From an uncultured Micrococcus sp. (GTDB lineage: Bacteria; Actinomycetota; Actinomycetes; Actinomycetales; Micrococcaceae), in the NCBI GenBank assembly GCA_946222435.1, contig CAMIOJ010000090.1, positions 1 through 8,030 on the forward strand: 8,030 nt of DNA, read 5' to 3'. The notes below the pieces were generated by a model that saw only the letters and a list, made by a program, of their open reading frames with translations, made no database searches and was not told the DNA's origin. Made by a program: the position numbers and the translations under genes. Shown here piece after piece: positions 1 through 5,838 of this stretch. How positions within the stretch are numbered: the first letter of the stretch is position 1; each line of letters begins with the position of its first letter.

Positions 1-8
1 CCCCCGCA

Positions 9-25
9 CCCCGATAGGATCGGGG
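9..25. repeat. Inverted repeat around the cysS -10 box
   Basis: CCCCGAT and ATCGGGG form a perfect 7-bp inverted repeat separated by AGG, directly upstream of the cysS start. It covers the presumed -10 box. It could be a DNA operator, a chance palindrome in a GC-rich promoter, or, if transcription starts further upstream, an RNA hairpin that would hide the AGG. The sequence alone does not decide. Confidence 0.45.
15..20 (+). promoter_or_regulatory. Likely -10 box for a leaderless cysS mRNA
   Basis: TAGGAT matches the actinobacterial sigma-A -10 pattern TANNNT and ends 8 nt before the GTG start of cysS. A transcript starting 6-9 nt downstream would begin at or next to the start codon. The -35 region is outside the window. 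The box lies inside a 17-bp inverted repeat (9-25). Confidence 0.5.
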
Positions 26-28
26 ACC

Positions 29-1495
29 GTGGCACAGCGTTTCTATGACACCCAGGCAGCCCAGGTCCGCGACTTCGTCCCCGTGCGGGAGGGGGAGGCG
101 TCGGTCTACTACTGCGGCGCCACCGTGCAGGGCATGCCCCACGTGGGCCATGTGCGCAGCGCCATCGTCTTCGACGTCCTGATCCGCTGGCTGGAGGCCT
201 CCGGACTCAAGGTCACCTCGGTCCGCAACGTCACGGACATCGACGACAAGATCCTGGACCGCTCCGCCGCGTCCATGGGGGAGGGCTTCGAGGCCTCCCA
301 CCTGTACCCGGCCCGCGAGCAGTGGTGGGCGCTGGCCTACCGCTTCGAGAAGGCGTTCGACGCCGCCTACCTGGCCCTCGGCGTCCGCCGCCCGACCTAC
401 GAGCCGCGCGCCACCGGCCACGTGACCGAGATGTTCGCGCTCATCCGGCGCCTGATGGACCGCGGCCACGCCTACCCCGCCTCGGACGGCTCCGGGGACG
501 TGTACTTCGACGTCCGCTCCTTCGAGGCCTACGGCTCCCTCACCCGTCAGCGGGTGGAGGACATGCAGGACGCCCCGGACGCGGACCCGCGCGGCAAGCG
601 CGACCCCCGCGACTTTGCCCTCTGGAAGGGCGCGAAGCCCGGCGAGCCTCAGACCGCCCAGTGGGACTCCCCGTGGGGCCGCGGCCGCCCGGGCTGGCAC
701 CTGGAGTGCTCCGCGATGGCCACGAAGTACCTCGGCGCCGAGTTCGACATCCACGGCGGCGGCCTGGACCTGCGCTTCCCGCACCATGAGAACGAGCTGG
801 CCCAGTCTTCGGCCGCCGGGGACCCGTTCGCGCGCTTCTGGCTGCACAACGGCCTCGTCACCTACGAGGGCGAGAAGATGTCCAAGTCCCTCGGCAACAC
901 CATCTCCCCGGAGGAGATGATGCAGATGGCCCGCCCGAAGGCCGTCCGCTACTTCCTGGGCCAGGCGCACTACCGCTCGCAGCTGGACTACCGTCCGGGC
1001 GCCCTGGACGAGGCCGAGGCCGCGGTGGAGCGCATTGAGAACTTCGTGTCCCGCGCCGTCGCACTCCTGGGGGACTCCGCCCCGCTGCACGACGACGGCA
1101 CGCCCCTGGGCGCGCACGTCCCCGCCGCCTTCCGGTCGGCCATGGAGGATGACCTCAACGTCCCGCAGGCGCTCGCCGTGCTGCACGAGGCCGTCCGGGC
1201 CGGCAACTCCGCCCTGGCCGCGCAGGACGCCGAGGCCGTGGCCGCCCGGTACGCGGAGGTCATCGCCATGACCGGCATCCTCGGCCTGGACGACGTCCCC
1301 GAGGGCGCCGCCGGTGCCGCCGGCCCGGCGGCCGACGCCCTGGACTCGCTGGTGCGCTCGCAGATCGAGGCGCGTGCACAGGCCCGGGCGGAGAAGGACT
1401 GGGTCACCGCGGACCGGATCCGGGACGCCCTGACCGCCGCGGGCATCGTGGTGGAGGACGGCGCGGACGGCGCCACCTGGCGCCTGGAGGGCTGA
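29..1495 (+). CDS. cysS: Cysteinyl-tRNA synthetase (class I)
   Basis: This cytoplasmic enzyme charges tRNA-Cys with cysteine using ATP. The 488-residue product has the class I HIGH motif as HVGH (residues 38-41) and the KMSKS loop at residues 283-287. The four zinc ligands of the CysS family are all visible: C29, C227, H252 and E256, the last two within FPHHENE. A helical C-terminal anticodon-binding region follows to residue 488. Full length and this C-terminal part favour CysS over the shorter paralogue MshC of mycothiol synthesis. The GTG start at 29 gives the expected family N-terminus (RFYDT, then the HVGH segment). A TAGGAT box ends 8 nt upstream, so the mRNA may be leaderless; a weak AGGA/GGGGA is the alternative ribosome-binding site. 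In many actinobacteria ispD/ispF precede cysS, but that region lies outside the window. The identification is near certain; the start is likely. Confidence 0.97.
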   Translation: MAQRFYDTQAAQVRDFVPVREGEASVYYCGATVQGMPHVGHVRSAIVFDVLIRWLEASGLKVTSVRNVTDIDDKILDRSAASMGEGFEASHLYPAREQWWALAYRFEKAFDAAYLALGVRRPTYEPRATGHVTEMFALIRRLMDRGHAYPASDGSGDVYFDVRSFEAYGSLTRQRVEDMQDAPDADPRGKRDPRDFALWKGAKPGEPQTAQWDSPWGRGRPGWHLECSAMATKYLGAEFDIHGGGLDLRFPHHENELAQSSAAGDPFARFWLHNGLVTYEGEKMSKSLGNTISPEEMMQMARPKAVRYFLGQAHYRSQLDYRPGALDEAEAAVERIENFVSRAVALLGDSAPLHDDGTPLGAHVPAAFRSAMEDDLNVPQALAVLHEAVRAGNSALAAQDAEAVAARYAEVIAMTGILGLDDVPEGAAGAAGPAADALDSLVRSQIEARAQARAEKDWVTADRIRDALTAAGIVVEDGADGATWRLEG

Positions 1496-1530
1496 GCCGG
1501 GCGCCCGCCGGAGGCGGAGGCGAGCGCTAC

Positions 1531-1536
1531 TAGACT
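1531..1536 (+). promoter_or_regulatory. Likely -10 box of the rlmB promoter
   Basis: TAGACT fits the TANNNT -10 pattern and sits in the 110-bp gap between cysS and rlmB. Transcription would start about 1543-1546, at or next to an ATG at 1546. No convincing -35 hexamer is seen at the expected distance, which is common for actinobacterial promoters. It suggests rlmB can be transcribed separately from cysS. Confidence 0.45.
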
Positions 1537-1545
1537 GGCCGTCGA

Positions 1546-1596
1546 ATGCCCAGCCGGGCGGCCGTCGTCGTGCCCGGACCCGCAAGACTCCCGTAA
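1546..1596 (+). CDS. Candidate 16-codon upstream ORF before rlmB
   Basis: The ATG at 1546 lies 9 nt after the TAGACT box, so it would be at or within a few bases of the mRNA 5' end. It opens a 16-codon frame encoding MPSRAAVVVPGPARLP. The TAA stop (1594-1596) overlaps the AAGGAG ribosome-binding site (1595-1600) of rlmB, a layout expected for translational coupling. Against translation, the frame has an AGA codon (1585-1587), and AGA is absent from all six large genes here. The peptide resembles no family I know. It may be a regulatory leader, a non-functional short frame, or a by-product of the hairpin-forming sequence at 1554-1577. Confidence 0.35.
   Translation: MPSRAAVVVPGPARLP
1556..1572 (+). 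repeat. Intergenic 17-mer repeat, copy 1
   Basis: GGGCGGCCGTCGTCGTG here is identical to 7957-7973, and its last 15 bases occur in reverse complement at 3886-3900. This copy lies between the rlmB -10 box and its start codon, within a small hairpin formed by CCGGGC (1554-1559) and GCCCGG (1572-1577). Confidence 0.6.
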
Positions 1597-1600
1597 GGAG
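1595..1600 (+). promoter_or_regulatory. Ribosome-binding site of rlmB
   Basis: AAGGAG lies 5 nt before the ATG at 1606 and supports that start. Its first two bases are part of the TAA stop codon of the upstream 16-codon frame. Confidence 0.8.
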
Positions 1601-1605
1601 ACGCC

Positions 1606-2613
1606 ATGTCGTCCGCACCCCGCTCCGGCGGTTCCCGCAAGCCCAAGGGCAAGAAGGGCCCCGTCAAGGGCACCGGCGGCCACGGCCGCAAGGCGCTCGA
1701 GGGCAAGGGCCCCACGCCGAAGGCCGAGGACCGCCCGTACCACAAGGCGTACCGCAACAAGCAGCTCGCAGAGCGCTCGGCCGCCAAGCGCCCGGCGCCG
1801 CAGCGTCGGCAGCGCTCCTCCACCGCGGACGAGACGGTCTCGGGCCGCAACCCGGTGGTCGAGGCGCTGCGCGCCGGCATCCCGGCGAAGGCGCTGCACG
1901 TGGCCACCCGCATCGAGGTGGACGACCGCGTGAAGGAGGCCCTGCGGCAGTGCGCCGAGCAGGGCATCCCGGTCATGGAGAACACCAAGCCGGAGCTGGA
2001 CCGCATGTCCGGCGAGGCGATCCACCAGGGCCTGGTCCTGCAGATCCCGCCGTATGACTACGCGGACGCCCTGGACCTGGCGCGCACCACGCTCCAGAAG
2101 CACGAGGCCGGGCACCTGCGCACGCCGCCGCTGCTCATCGCGCTGGACGGCATCACGGACCCGCGCAACCTGGGTGCCATCATCCGTTCCGGCTCCGCGT
2201 TCGGCGCGGACGGTGTGATCGTCCCGTCCCGGCGCTCGGTGGGCGTCACGGCCACCGCCTGGCGGACGTCCGCTGGCGCGGCCGCCCGCGTGCCGGTGGC
2301 GCAGGCCGGCAACCTCAACACCACGCTGGCCGAGCTGCACCGCATGGGCTACTTCGTGCTCGGCCTGGACGGCGGCGGGGACGTGTCCCTGCCGGGCCTT
2401 CAGCTGGCCACCGAGCCGCTGGTGCTGGTGGTCGGCGCCGAGGGCAAGGGCCTGTCCCGCCTGGTCCGCGAGCACTGCCAGCAGATCGTGTCCATCCCGA
2501 TCGACTCGTCCATGGAGTCCCTGAACGCCTCGATGGCCGTGGGCATCTCGCTGTACGAGATCTCGGTGCAGCGCGCCGGTGGTCGGAATGCCGCGGCGGG
2601 TGCCGATTCCTGA
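1606..2613 (+). CDS. rlmB: SPOUT 2'-O-methyltransferase, RlmB/TrmH family
   Basis: This protein is predicted to transfer a methyl group from S-adenosylmethionine to a ribose 2'-OH in RNA; the best family match is 23S rRNA Gm2251 methyltransferase RlmB. Of the 335 residues, about 1-75 are rich in Lys, Arg, Gly and Pro and probably disordered and RNA-binding. A SpoU substrate-binding domain begins at GRNPVVEAL (80-88). The SPOUT methylase domain has all three motifs: DPRNLGAIIRSG (185-196), VGAEGKGL (276-283) and IPI followed by ESLNASMAVG (297-313), which form the knotted SAM site. The basic extension is common in actinobacterial members and absent from E. coli RlmB. The gene follows cysS by 110 bp with an AAGGAG site and a probable promoter of its own. 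The family is certain; the exact target nucleoside is inferred. Confidence 0.93.
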   Translation: MSSAPRSGGSRKPKGKKGPVKGTGGHGRKALEGKGPTPKAEDRPYHKAYRNKQLAERSAAKRPAPQRRQRSSTADETVSGRNPVVEALRAGIPAKALHVATRIEVDDRVKEALRQCAEQGIPVMENTKPELDRMSGEAIHQGLVLQIPPYDYADALDLARTTLQKHEAGHLRTPPLLIALDGITDPRNLGAIIRSGSAFGADGVIVPSRRSVGVTATAWRTSAGAAARVPVAQAGNLNTTLAELHRMGYFVLGLDGGGDVSLPGLQLATEPLVLVVGAEGKGLSRLVREHCQQIVSIPIDSSMESLNASMAVGISLYEISVQRAGGRNAAAGADS

Positions 2614-2675
2614 CGTTTCGTCCACGTATGCCGTGTGAACCGCGTCACGGTGTCCCGAACCTGTGCGTCAGGTTG

Positions 2676-2681
2676 TATGTT
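2676..2681 (+). promoter_or_regulatory. Possible -10 box of the ABC importer operon
   Basis: TATGTT fits TANNNT and sits in an AT-richer patch of the otherwise GC-rich gap between rlmB and the receptor gene. No good -35 hexamer is seen. Transcription from here would start near 2688, placing the 18-bp palindrome at about +1 to +18 and giving a leader of about 110 nt. Confidence 0.35.
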
Positions 2682-2688
2682 GTGCACA

Positions 2689-2706
2689 TCACATCGCACG
2701 ATGTGA
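2689..2706. promoter_or_regulatory. 18-bp palindrome, candidate operator
   Basis: TCACATCG-CA-CGATGTGA is a perfect 8-bp inverted repeat with a 2-bp spacer, immediately downstream of the likely -10 box of the importer operon. The size and spacing suit a dimeric helix-turn-helix repressor site overlapping the transcription start. A shorter palindrome, TGTGCACA (2681-2688), abuts it. No regulator gene is in the window, so the bound protein is unknown. Formation of an RNA hairpin at the 5' end of the leader is the alternative. Confidence 0.5.
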
Positions 2707-2710
2707 CCCA

Positions 2711-2748
2711 CTGCGGGCCGGACCACCGTCTCCGGCATCGGCCCGCAG
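2711..2748 (+). other. Leader hairpin upstream of the receptor gene
   Basis: CTGCGGGCCG (2711-2720) and CGGCCCGCAG (2739-2748) form a perfect 10-bp stem around an 18-nt loop. An alternative inner pairing, CCGGA (2718-2722) with TCCGG (2731-2735), competes with the top of the stem. No T-run follows, so it is not a classical intrinsic terminator. It may stabilise the mRNA or form part of an attenuator. I see no T-box or other riboswitch consensus. Confidence 0.45.
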
Positions 2749-2762
2749 CGCTCGCACACCAC

Positions 2763-2778
2763 GGTCGCCGCGGCGACC
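2763..2778. repeat. 16-bp perfect palindrome before the receptor RBS
   Basis: GGTCGCCGCGGCGACC reads the same on both strands and ends 10 nt before the GAGGA ribosome-binding site (2789-2793). In RNA it could fold as a short hairpin or pair between transcripts. An alternative pairing of CGGTC (2762-2766) with GACCG (2782-2786) reaches closer to the ribosome-binding site. A second operator or a translation-control element is possible, as is chance in GC-rich DNA. Confidence 0.35.
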
Positions 2779-2801
2779 CCTGACCGCTGAGGACACTTCC
2801 C

Positions 2802-3803
2802 ATGAAGAGGACCGCATCCCCGCTCCGCATCACCGCCGCCATGGCCGTGCTGGCCCTCGGCCTCACCGCCTGTGGCGACTCCGGCTCCGGCTCGGGCGAG
2901 GCCGGCGGCGACGGCCCCTACAAGGTCGGCATCGCCCAGCTCACCTCGCACCCGGCGCTGGACGCCACCGCCGAGGGCTTCCAGGAGGCCTTCGAGGAGG
3001 CCGGCCTGGAGGTCGAGTTCGACCTGCAGAACGCCCAGGGCGAGGTGGCGACCGCCAACTCGATCGCCAACACGTTCGCCTCGGACGGGGACATCGACCT
3101 GGTGGCCCCCATCGCCACCCCCGCCGCGCAGGCCGCCGCCACGGCGGTGAAGGACAAGCCGGTCGTCTTCATGGCCGTCACGGATGCGGTCGGCGCCGGC
3201 ATCGTGCAGGACGTGGAGAAGCCGGGCGGCAACGTCACCGGCCAGTCGGACCGCAACCCGGTGAAGGAGCAGCTGCAGCTGCTGCTGGACGTCAAGGAGG
3301 ACGTCAAGACCGTCGGCATCGTCTGGAACTCCGGCGAGGCCAACTCGAAGTCCCAGGTGGAGCAGGCCAAGGAGGCCGCGAAGGAGCTGGGCATCGAGAT
3401 CAAGGACGTCACCGTCACCAACTCCTCCGAGGTCCAGCAGGGCGTCCAGTCCCTCAACGACGTGGACGGCATCTACGTGCCCACGGACAACGCCGTGGTC
3501 TCCGCCCTGGAGTCCGTGATCTCCTTCGGCCAGGAGAACGAGATCCCGGTGATCTCCGCGGACACCGACTCCGTGGAGCGCGGCGCCCTGGGCACCTACG
3601 GCATCGACTACGAGCAGCACGGCAAGCTCGCCGGCGAGATGGCCGTCAAGATCCTCAAGGACGGCGAGGACCCGGCGTCCATGCCGGTCGGCTTCGCCCC
3701 GGAGGACGCCCTGGAGCTGGTCGTCGCGCCGGAGAACGCCGAGAAGTTCGGCGTGGAGATCCCGCAGGAGGTCCTCGACCGCGCGGACGAGACCATCGAC
3801 TGA
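2802..3803 (+). CDS. ABC importer substrate-binding lipoprotein (ABC_sub_bind/TrpX type)
   Basis: This is the extracellular receptor of the importer encoded by the next two genes. Its 333 residues start with a lipoprotein signal: basic MKRTASPLR, a hydrophobic stretch (about 10-20) and the lipobox LTAC with C24 as the lipidation site. A Gly/Ser-rich linker (25-38) follows, then a two-lobed periplasmic-binding fold from about residue 39 to the C-terminus. The pattern, including YVPTDN (226-230 region) and the DTDSVERGALGTYGIDY segment, matches the ABC_sub_bind family, whose members include TrpX. Ligands of characterised relatives include tryptophan and other aromatic amino acids, but the ligand here cannot be read from the sequence. 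GAGGA 8 nt before the ATG supports the start. The gene is first in a receptor-permease-ATPase operon. Confidence 0.9.
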   Translation: MKRTASPLRITAAMAVLALGLTACGDSGSGSGEAGGDGPYKVGIAQLTSHPALDATAEGFQEAFEEAGLEVEFDLQNAQGEVATANSIANTFASDGDIDLVAPIATPAAQAAATAVKDKPVVFMAVTDAVGAGIVQDVEKPGGNVTGQSDRNPVKEQLQLLLDVKEDVKTVGIVWNSGEANSKSQVEQAKEAAKELGIEIKDVTVTNSSEVQQGVQSLNDVDGIYVPTDNAVVSALESVISFGQENEIPVISADTDSVERGALGTYGIDYEQHGKLAGEMAVKILKDGEDPASMPVGFAPEDALELVVAPENAEKFGVEIPQEVLDRADETID

Positions 3804-3827
3804 TCCACCCTCCCGCTCGCACCGGGT

Positions 3828-3862
3828 GCGGCCCTGACAGGACCGGTTCCTGGCAGGGCCGC
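3828..3862 (+). other. Intercistronic hairpin between receptor and permease
   Basis: GCGGCCCTG (3828-3836) pairs with CAGGGCCGC (3854-3862). After one A-G mismatch, CAGGA (3838-3842) pairs with TCCTG (3848-3852), leaving the 5-nt loop CCGGT. It starts 24 nt after the receptor stop codon and has no T-run. Hairpins in this place in importer operons often protect or partly terminate the transcript so that more receptor than permease is made; that role is inferred here. The rest of the 155-bp gap (to 3958) holds one copy of a repeated 15-mer (3886-3900) and the permease ribosome-binding site AAAGG (3946-3950). Confidence 0.6.
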
Positions 3863-3885
3863 CCCCGTGTGAGAGACCCCGGCGG

Positions 3886-3900
3886 CACGACGACGGCCGC
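3886..3900 (-). repeat. Intergenic 15-mer repeat, copy 2 (inverted)
   Basis: CACGACGACGGCCGC is the reverse complement of the 15-base core shared with copies at 1558-1572 and 7959-7973. It lies in the receptor-permease gap. I see no strong hairpin that uses this copy. Confidence 0.55.
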
Positions 3901-3958
3901 GCGCCCGGGCAGGGTGCCTCCCCGTCGCCTCGGGCCGCTCCCCAGAAAGGCTTCGCGC

Positions 3959-4906
3959 ATGATCTCAGCGCTCGAACTGGGTCTGATCTACGCCGTGATG
4001 GCACTCGGCGTGTACCTGACCTTCCGCATCCTCAACTTCCCGGACCTCACGGTCGACGGGTCCTACACCTCCGGCGCCGCCACCGCGGCGATCCTGATCA
4101 CCAACGGCACCCACTGGGCGCTGGCCATGGCGGCCGCGTTCGTCGTCGGCACCCTGGCGGGGCTCATCACGGGCCTGCTGCACACCAAGGGCAAGATCGA
4201 CGGGCTGCTGGCCGGCATCCTGACGATGATCGCCCTGTACTCGATCAACCTGCGCATCATGGGCGGGGCGAACATCCCGCTGCTCGGCCAGGACACCCTG
4301 TTCTCCGGCCTGGCCGAGTTCGGCATCGGCCGCAACTGGCAGTCCGTGGTGGTCCTGTTCCTCGGCGTCTTCGTCCTCAAGCTGATCCTGGACTGTTTCC
4401 TGCACACGGACATGGGCCTGGCGCTGCAGGCCACCGGTGACAACGAGGAGATGATCCGCTCCTACGGCGTCTCCACGGACCGGATGAAGATCCTCGGCCT
4501 GATGCTCTCCAACGGCCTGGTCGCTCTCTGCGGTGCCGCGATGGCCCAGTACCAGGGCTTCTCGGACATCTCGATGGGCATCGGCCTCATCCTGGTGGGC
4601 CTGGCCTCGGTGATCGTGGGCCAGGCGATCTTCGGCACCCGCACCGTGTTCATCGCGACCTTCGCGGTGATCGTGGGCGCCGTCCTGTACCGCGTGATCA
4701 TCCAGCTGGCCCTGAACGCCGGCCTCAACCCGAACGACATGAAGCTGATCTCCGCCGCCCTCGTGGTGATCGCCCTGCTGCTGCCGCAGTTCGGCTTCGC
4801 CAAGCGGCTGAGCATCCGGTCCAAGGCCACCGCGGACACGTCCTCGCCCCAGGCCGCGGCCGACGAGGCCGACGCCCCGACCACGCAGGAGGCCACCCGT
4901 GCTTGA
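3959..4906 (+). CDS. ABC importer permease (BPD_transp_2 family)
   Basis: This integral membrane protein forms the translocation path for the ligand delivered by the upstream lipoprotein. The 315-residue product has about eight or nine hydrophobic segments, for example around residues 5-24, 53-74, 83-98, 127-148, 175-197 and 200-280. Family hallmarks are FPDLTVDG (27-34) after the first segment and the cytoplasmic coupling loop starting at ALQATGDNEEMIRSYGV (155-171). The C-terminal tail after about residue 282 is hydrophilic, rich in Ala, Asp, Glu and Thr, and probably disordered. The ATG at 3959 follows AAAGG by 8 nt and gives the expected N-terminus. The same frame stays open upstream to 2663 across the receptor gene, but this is a GC-rich artefact. 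The gene overlaps the ATPase gene by 8 bp. Confidence 0.92.
   Translation: MISALELGLIYAVMALGVYLTFRILNFPDLTVDGSYTSGAATAAILITNGTHWALAMAAAFVVGTLAGLITGLLHTKGKIDGLLAGILTMIALYSINLRIMGGANIPLLGQDTLFSGLAEFGIGRNWQSVVVLFLGVFVLKLILDCFLHTDMGLALQATGDNEEMIRSYGVSTDRMKILGLMLSNGLVALCGAAMAQYQGFSDISMGIGLILVGLASVIVGQAIFGTRTVFIATFAVIVGAVLYRVIIQLALNAGLNPNDMKLISAALVVIALLLPQFGFAKRLSIRSKATADTSSPQAAADEADAPTTQEATRA
4887..4892 (+). promoter_or_regulatory. Ribosome-binding site deciding the ATPase GTG start
   Basis: AGGAGG lies 6 nt before GTG at 4899, inside the end of the permease gene. It supports the GTG start, which overlaps the permease stop codon region, and suggests translational coupling. Confidence 0.8.
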
Positions 4907-5690
4907 GATCCGCGACGTCTCCAAGACGTTCTTCCCGAACACCGTCAACGAGCGCAAGGCGCTGCGCGGCATCGACCTGCACCTCGGCGAGGGCGACTTC
5001 GTCACCGTCATCGGCTCCAACGGCGCCGGCAAGTCGACCATCCTGAACACGATCGCCGGCAAGCTGTCCCCGGACACCGGTTCGGTGTCCGTGGGCGGCC
5101 GGGACGTCACCCGGATGCCGGACCACCGCCGGGCGCAGTGGATCGGCCGCGTGTTCCAGGACCCGACGGCCGGCACCGCGCCGAACCTGACGATCCAGGA
5201 GAACATGGCCCTGGCCTATCGCCGCGGCCATGCCCGTGGCCTGGCCGCCGGCGTCTCGAAGTCCCGCAAGGACCTGTTCCGTCAGGAGCTCACCAAACTC
5301 GAGCTGGGTCTGGAGGACCGCCTCACCACCAAGGTGGGCCTGCTCTCTGGCGGCCAGCGTCAGGCGCTGTCCCTGCTCATGGCGACCTTCTCCGGTCCGA
5401 AGATCCTGCTGCTGGACGAGCACACCGCGGCGCTGGACCCGTCCCGGGCCGAGCTGGTGACCCGCCTGACCGAGCAGGTCGTGGCGGAGCACCGCCTGAC
5501 CACGCTGATGGTCACGCACAACATGGACCAGGCGCTGCAGGTCGGCAACCGGCTGATCATGATGCACGACGGCCAGATCATCCTCGAGCTGGACGAGCAG
5601 GAGAAGGCTGGCAAGACCGCCCAGGACCTGCTCGCCGAGTTCGGCAAGATCAAGGGGGCCGTGGTGGACGACAAGACCATGCTCCAGTGA
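4899..5690 (+). CDS. ABC importer ATP-binding protein
   Basis: This cytoplasmic ATPase powers the importer with the preceding permease and lipoprotein. The 263-residue product has a complete nucleotide-binding domain: Walker A GSNGAGKST (39-47), Q-loop Q87 in VFQDP, signature LSGGQRQ (149-155), Walker B ILLLDE (169-174), D-loop AALD (177-180) and switch histidine H207 in VTHN. The DEHTAALDP wording after Walker B is typical of ATPases paired with ABC_sub_bind receptors. About 45 residues follow the switch, including a Lys/Glu-rich helix. The GTG start sits 6 nt after AGGAGG and overlaps the permease gene by 8 bp, so the two are probably translated together. All catalytic residues are present. 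Function is certain; substrate is unknown. Confidence 0.95.
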   Translation: MLEIRDVSKTFFPNTVNERKALRGIDLHLGEGDFVTVIGSNGAGKSTILNTIAGKLSPDTGSVSVGGRDVTRMPDHRRAQWIGRVFQDPTAGTAPNLTIQENMALAYRRGHARGLAAGVSKSRKDLFRQELTKLELGLEDRLTTKVGLLSGGQRQALSLLMATFSGPKILLLDEHTAALDPSRAELVTRLTEQVVAEHRLTTLMVTHNMDQALQVGNRLIMMHDGQIILELDEQEKAGKTAQDLLAEFGKIKGAVVDDKTMLQ

Positions 5691-5696
5691 CCCGCC

Positions 5697-5717
5697 CCGT
5701 CCCCGCCGCGGGGACGG
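5697..5717 (+). terminator. First hairpin after the importer operon
   Basis: CCGTCCCCG (5697-5705) pairs perfectly with CGGGGACGG (5709-5717) around a 3-nt loop, 6 nt after the ATPase stop codon. It lacks a T-run. Together with the larger hairpin just downstream it probably ends the operon or blocks 3' exonucleases. Confidence 0.6.
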
Positions 5718-5718
5718 A

Positions 5719-5768
5719 GGACACGGAGGGGCCCGGGCGGCGGGTGCCGTCCGGGCCCCTCCGTGTCC
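5719..5768 (+). terminator. Long-stem terminator-like hairpin after the importer operon
   Basis: Positions 5719-5736 and 5751-5768 are perfect reverse complements (18 bp; the left arm begins GGACACGGAGG). A G-U pair and CGGC/GCCG extend the stem to about 23 bp, capped by a GGGT loop. It starts one base after a first hairpin (5697-5717). No T-run follows, as is common for actinobacterial terminators. Because the arms are complementary it could act on both strands, but here both flanking genes run the same way. Confidence 0.75.
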
Positions 5769-5825
5769 GGGACGGACACCGTCTCCACGGTCCGGCCCCT
5801 GTTCCCGCGGCCCCCTGCCGCGGGG

Positions 5826-5831
5826 TAGCGT
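5826..5831 (+). promoter_or_regulatory. Likely -10 box for a leaderless glgE mRNA
   Basis: TAGCGT fits TANNNT and ends 7 nt before the GTG start of glgE, the same arrangement as at cysS. Transcription would start at or beside the GTG. No clear ribosome-binding site and no strong -35 hexamer are seen upstream, which favours a leaderless transcript. Confidence 0.5.
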
Positions 5832-5838
5832 TTCCAGC

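Noticed and set aside
1497..1511. A GC-rich short inverted repeat after the cysS stop as a terminator
   Set aside because: The possible stems are only about 4 bp or a short GGGCGCCC palindrome, with no T-run. It is too weak to call in DNA of this composition.
988..2625. Long antisense open frames opposite cysS and rlmB, and similar ones at 2400-4004, 3965-5206 and 5650-7764
   Set aside because: They are mirror frames of highly biased GC-rich genes, with His/Arg/Gly/Val-rich compositions and no domain signature. The sense strand encodes clear conserved proteins.
2631..2650. Hairpin CCGTG/CACGG after rlmB as a terminator
   Set aside because: The stem is only 5 bp with a 10-nt loop and no T-run. 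Nothing convincing ends the rlmB transcript, so read-through into the importer leader remains possible.
2663..2700. A possible Cys-rich leader peptide (start GTG 2663, with CC in the first residues) resembling cysteine attenuators
   Set aside because: The frame has no stop before the receptor gene, no ribosome-binding site and no matching -10 box for a leaderless start. It overlaps the putative promoter, and the downstream importer is not of a known cysteine family.
2677..2706. Nine-codon frame MLCTSHRTM upstream of the receptor gene as a regulatory leader peptide
   Set aside because: It has no ribosome-binding site, contains neither Trp nor repeated aromatic codons, and its ATG lies within the presumed -10 box.
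2663..4906. A 747-codon open frame from GTG 2663 through the receptor gene into the permease
   Set aside because: Only the part from 3959 encodes a recognisable protein. Upstream it runs out of frame across the well-supported lipoprotein gene, gives Arg/Gly/Pro-rich low-complexity sequence and has no separate function. High G+C makes stop codons rare.
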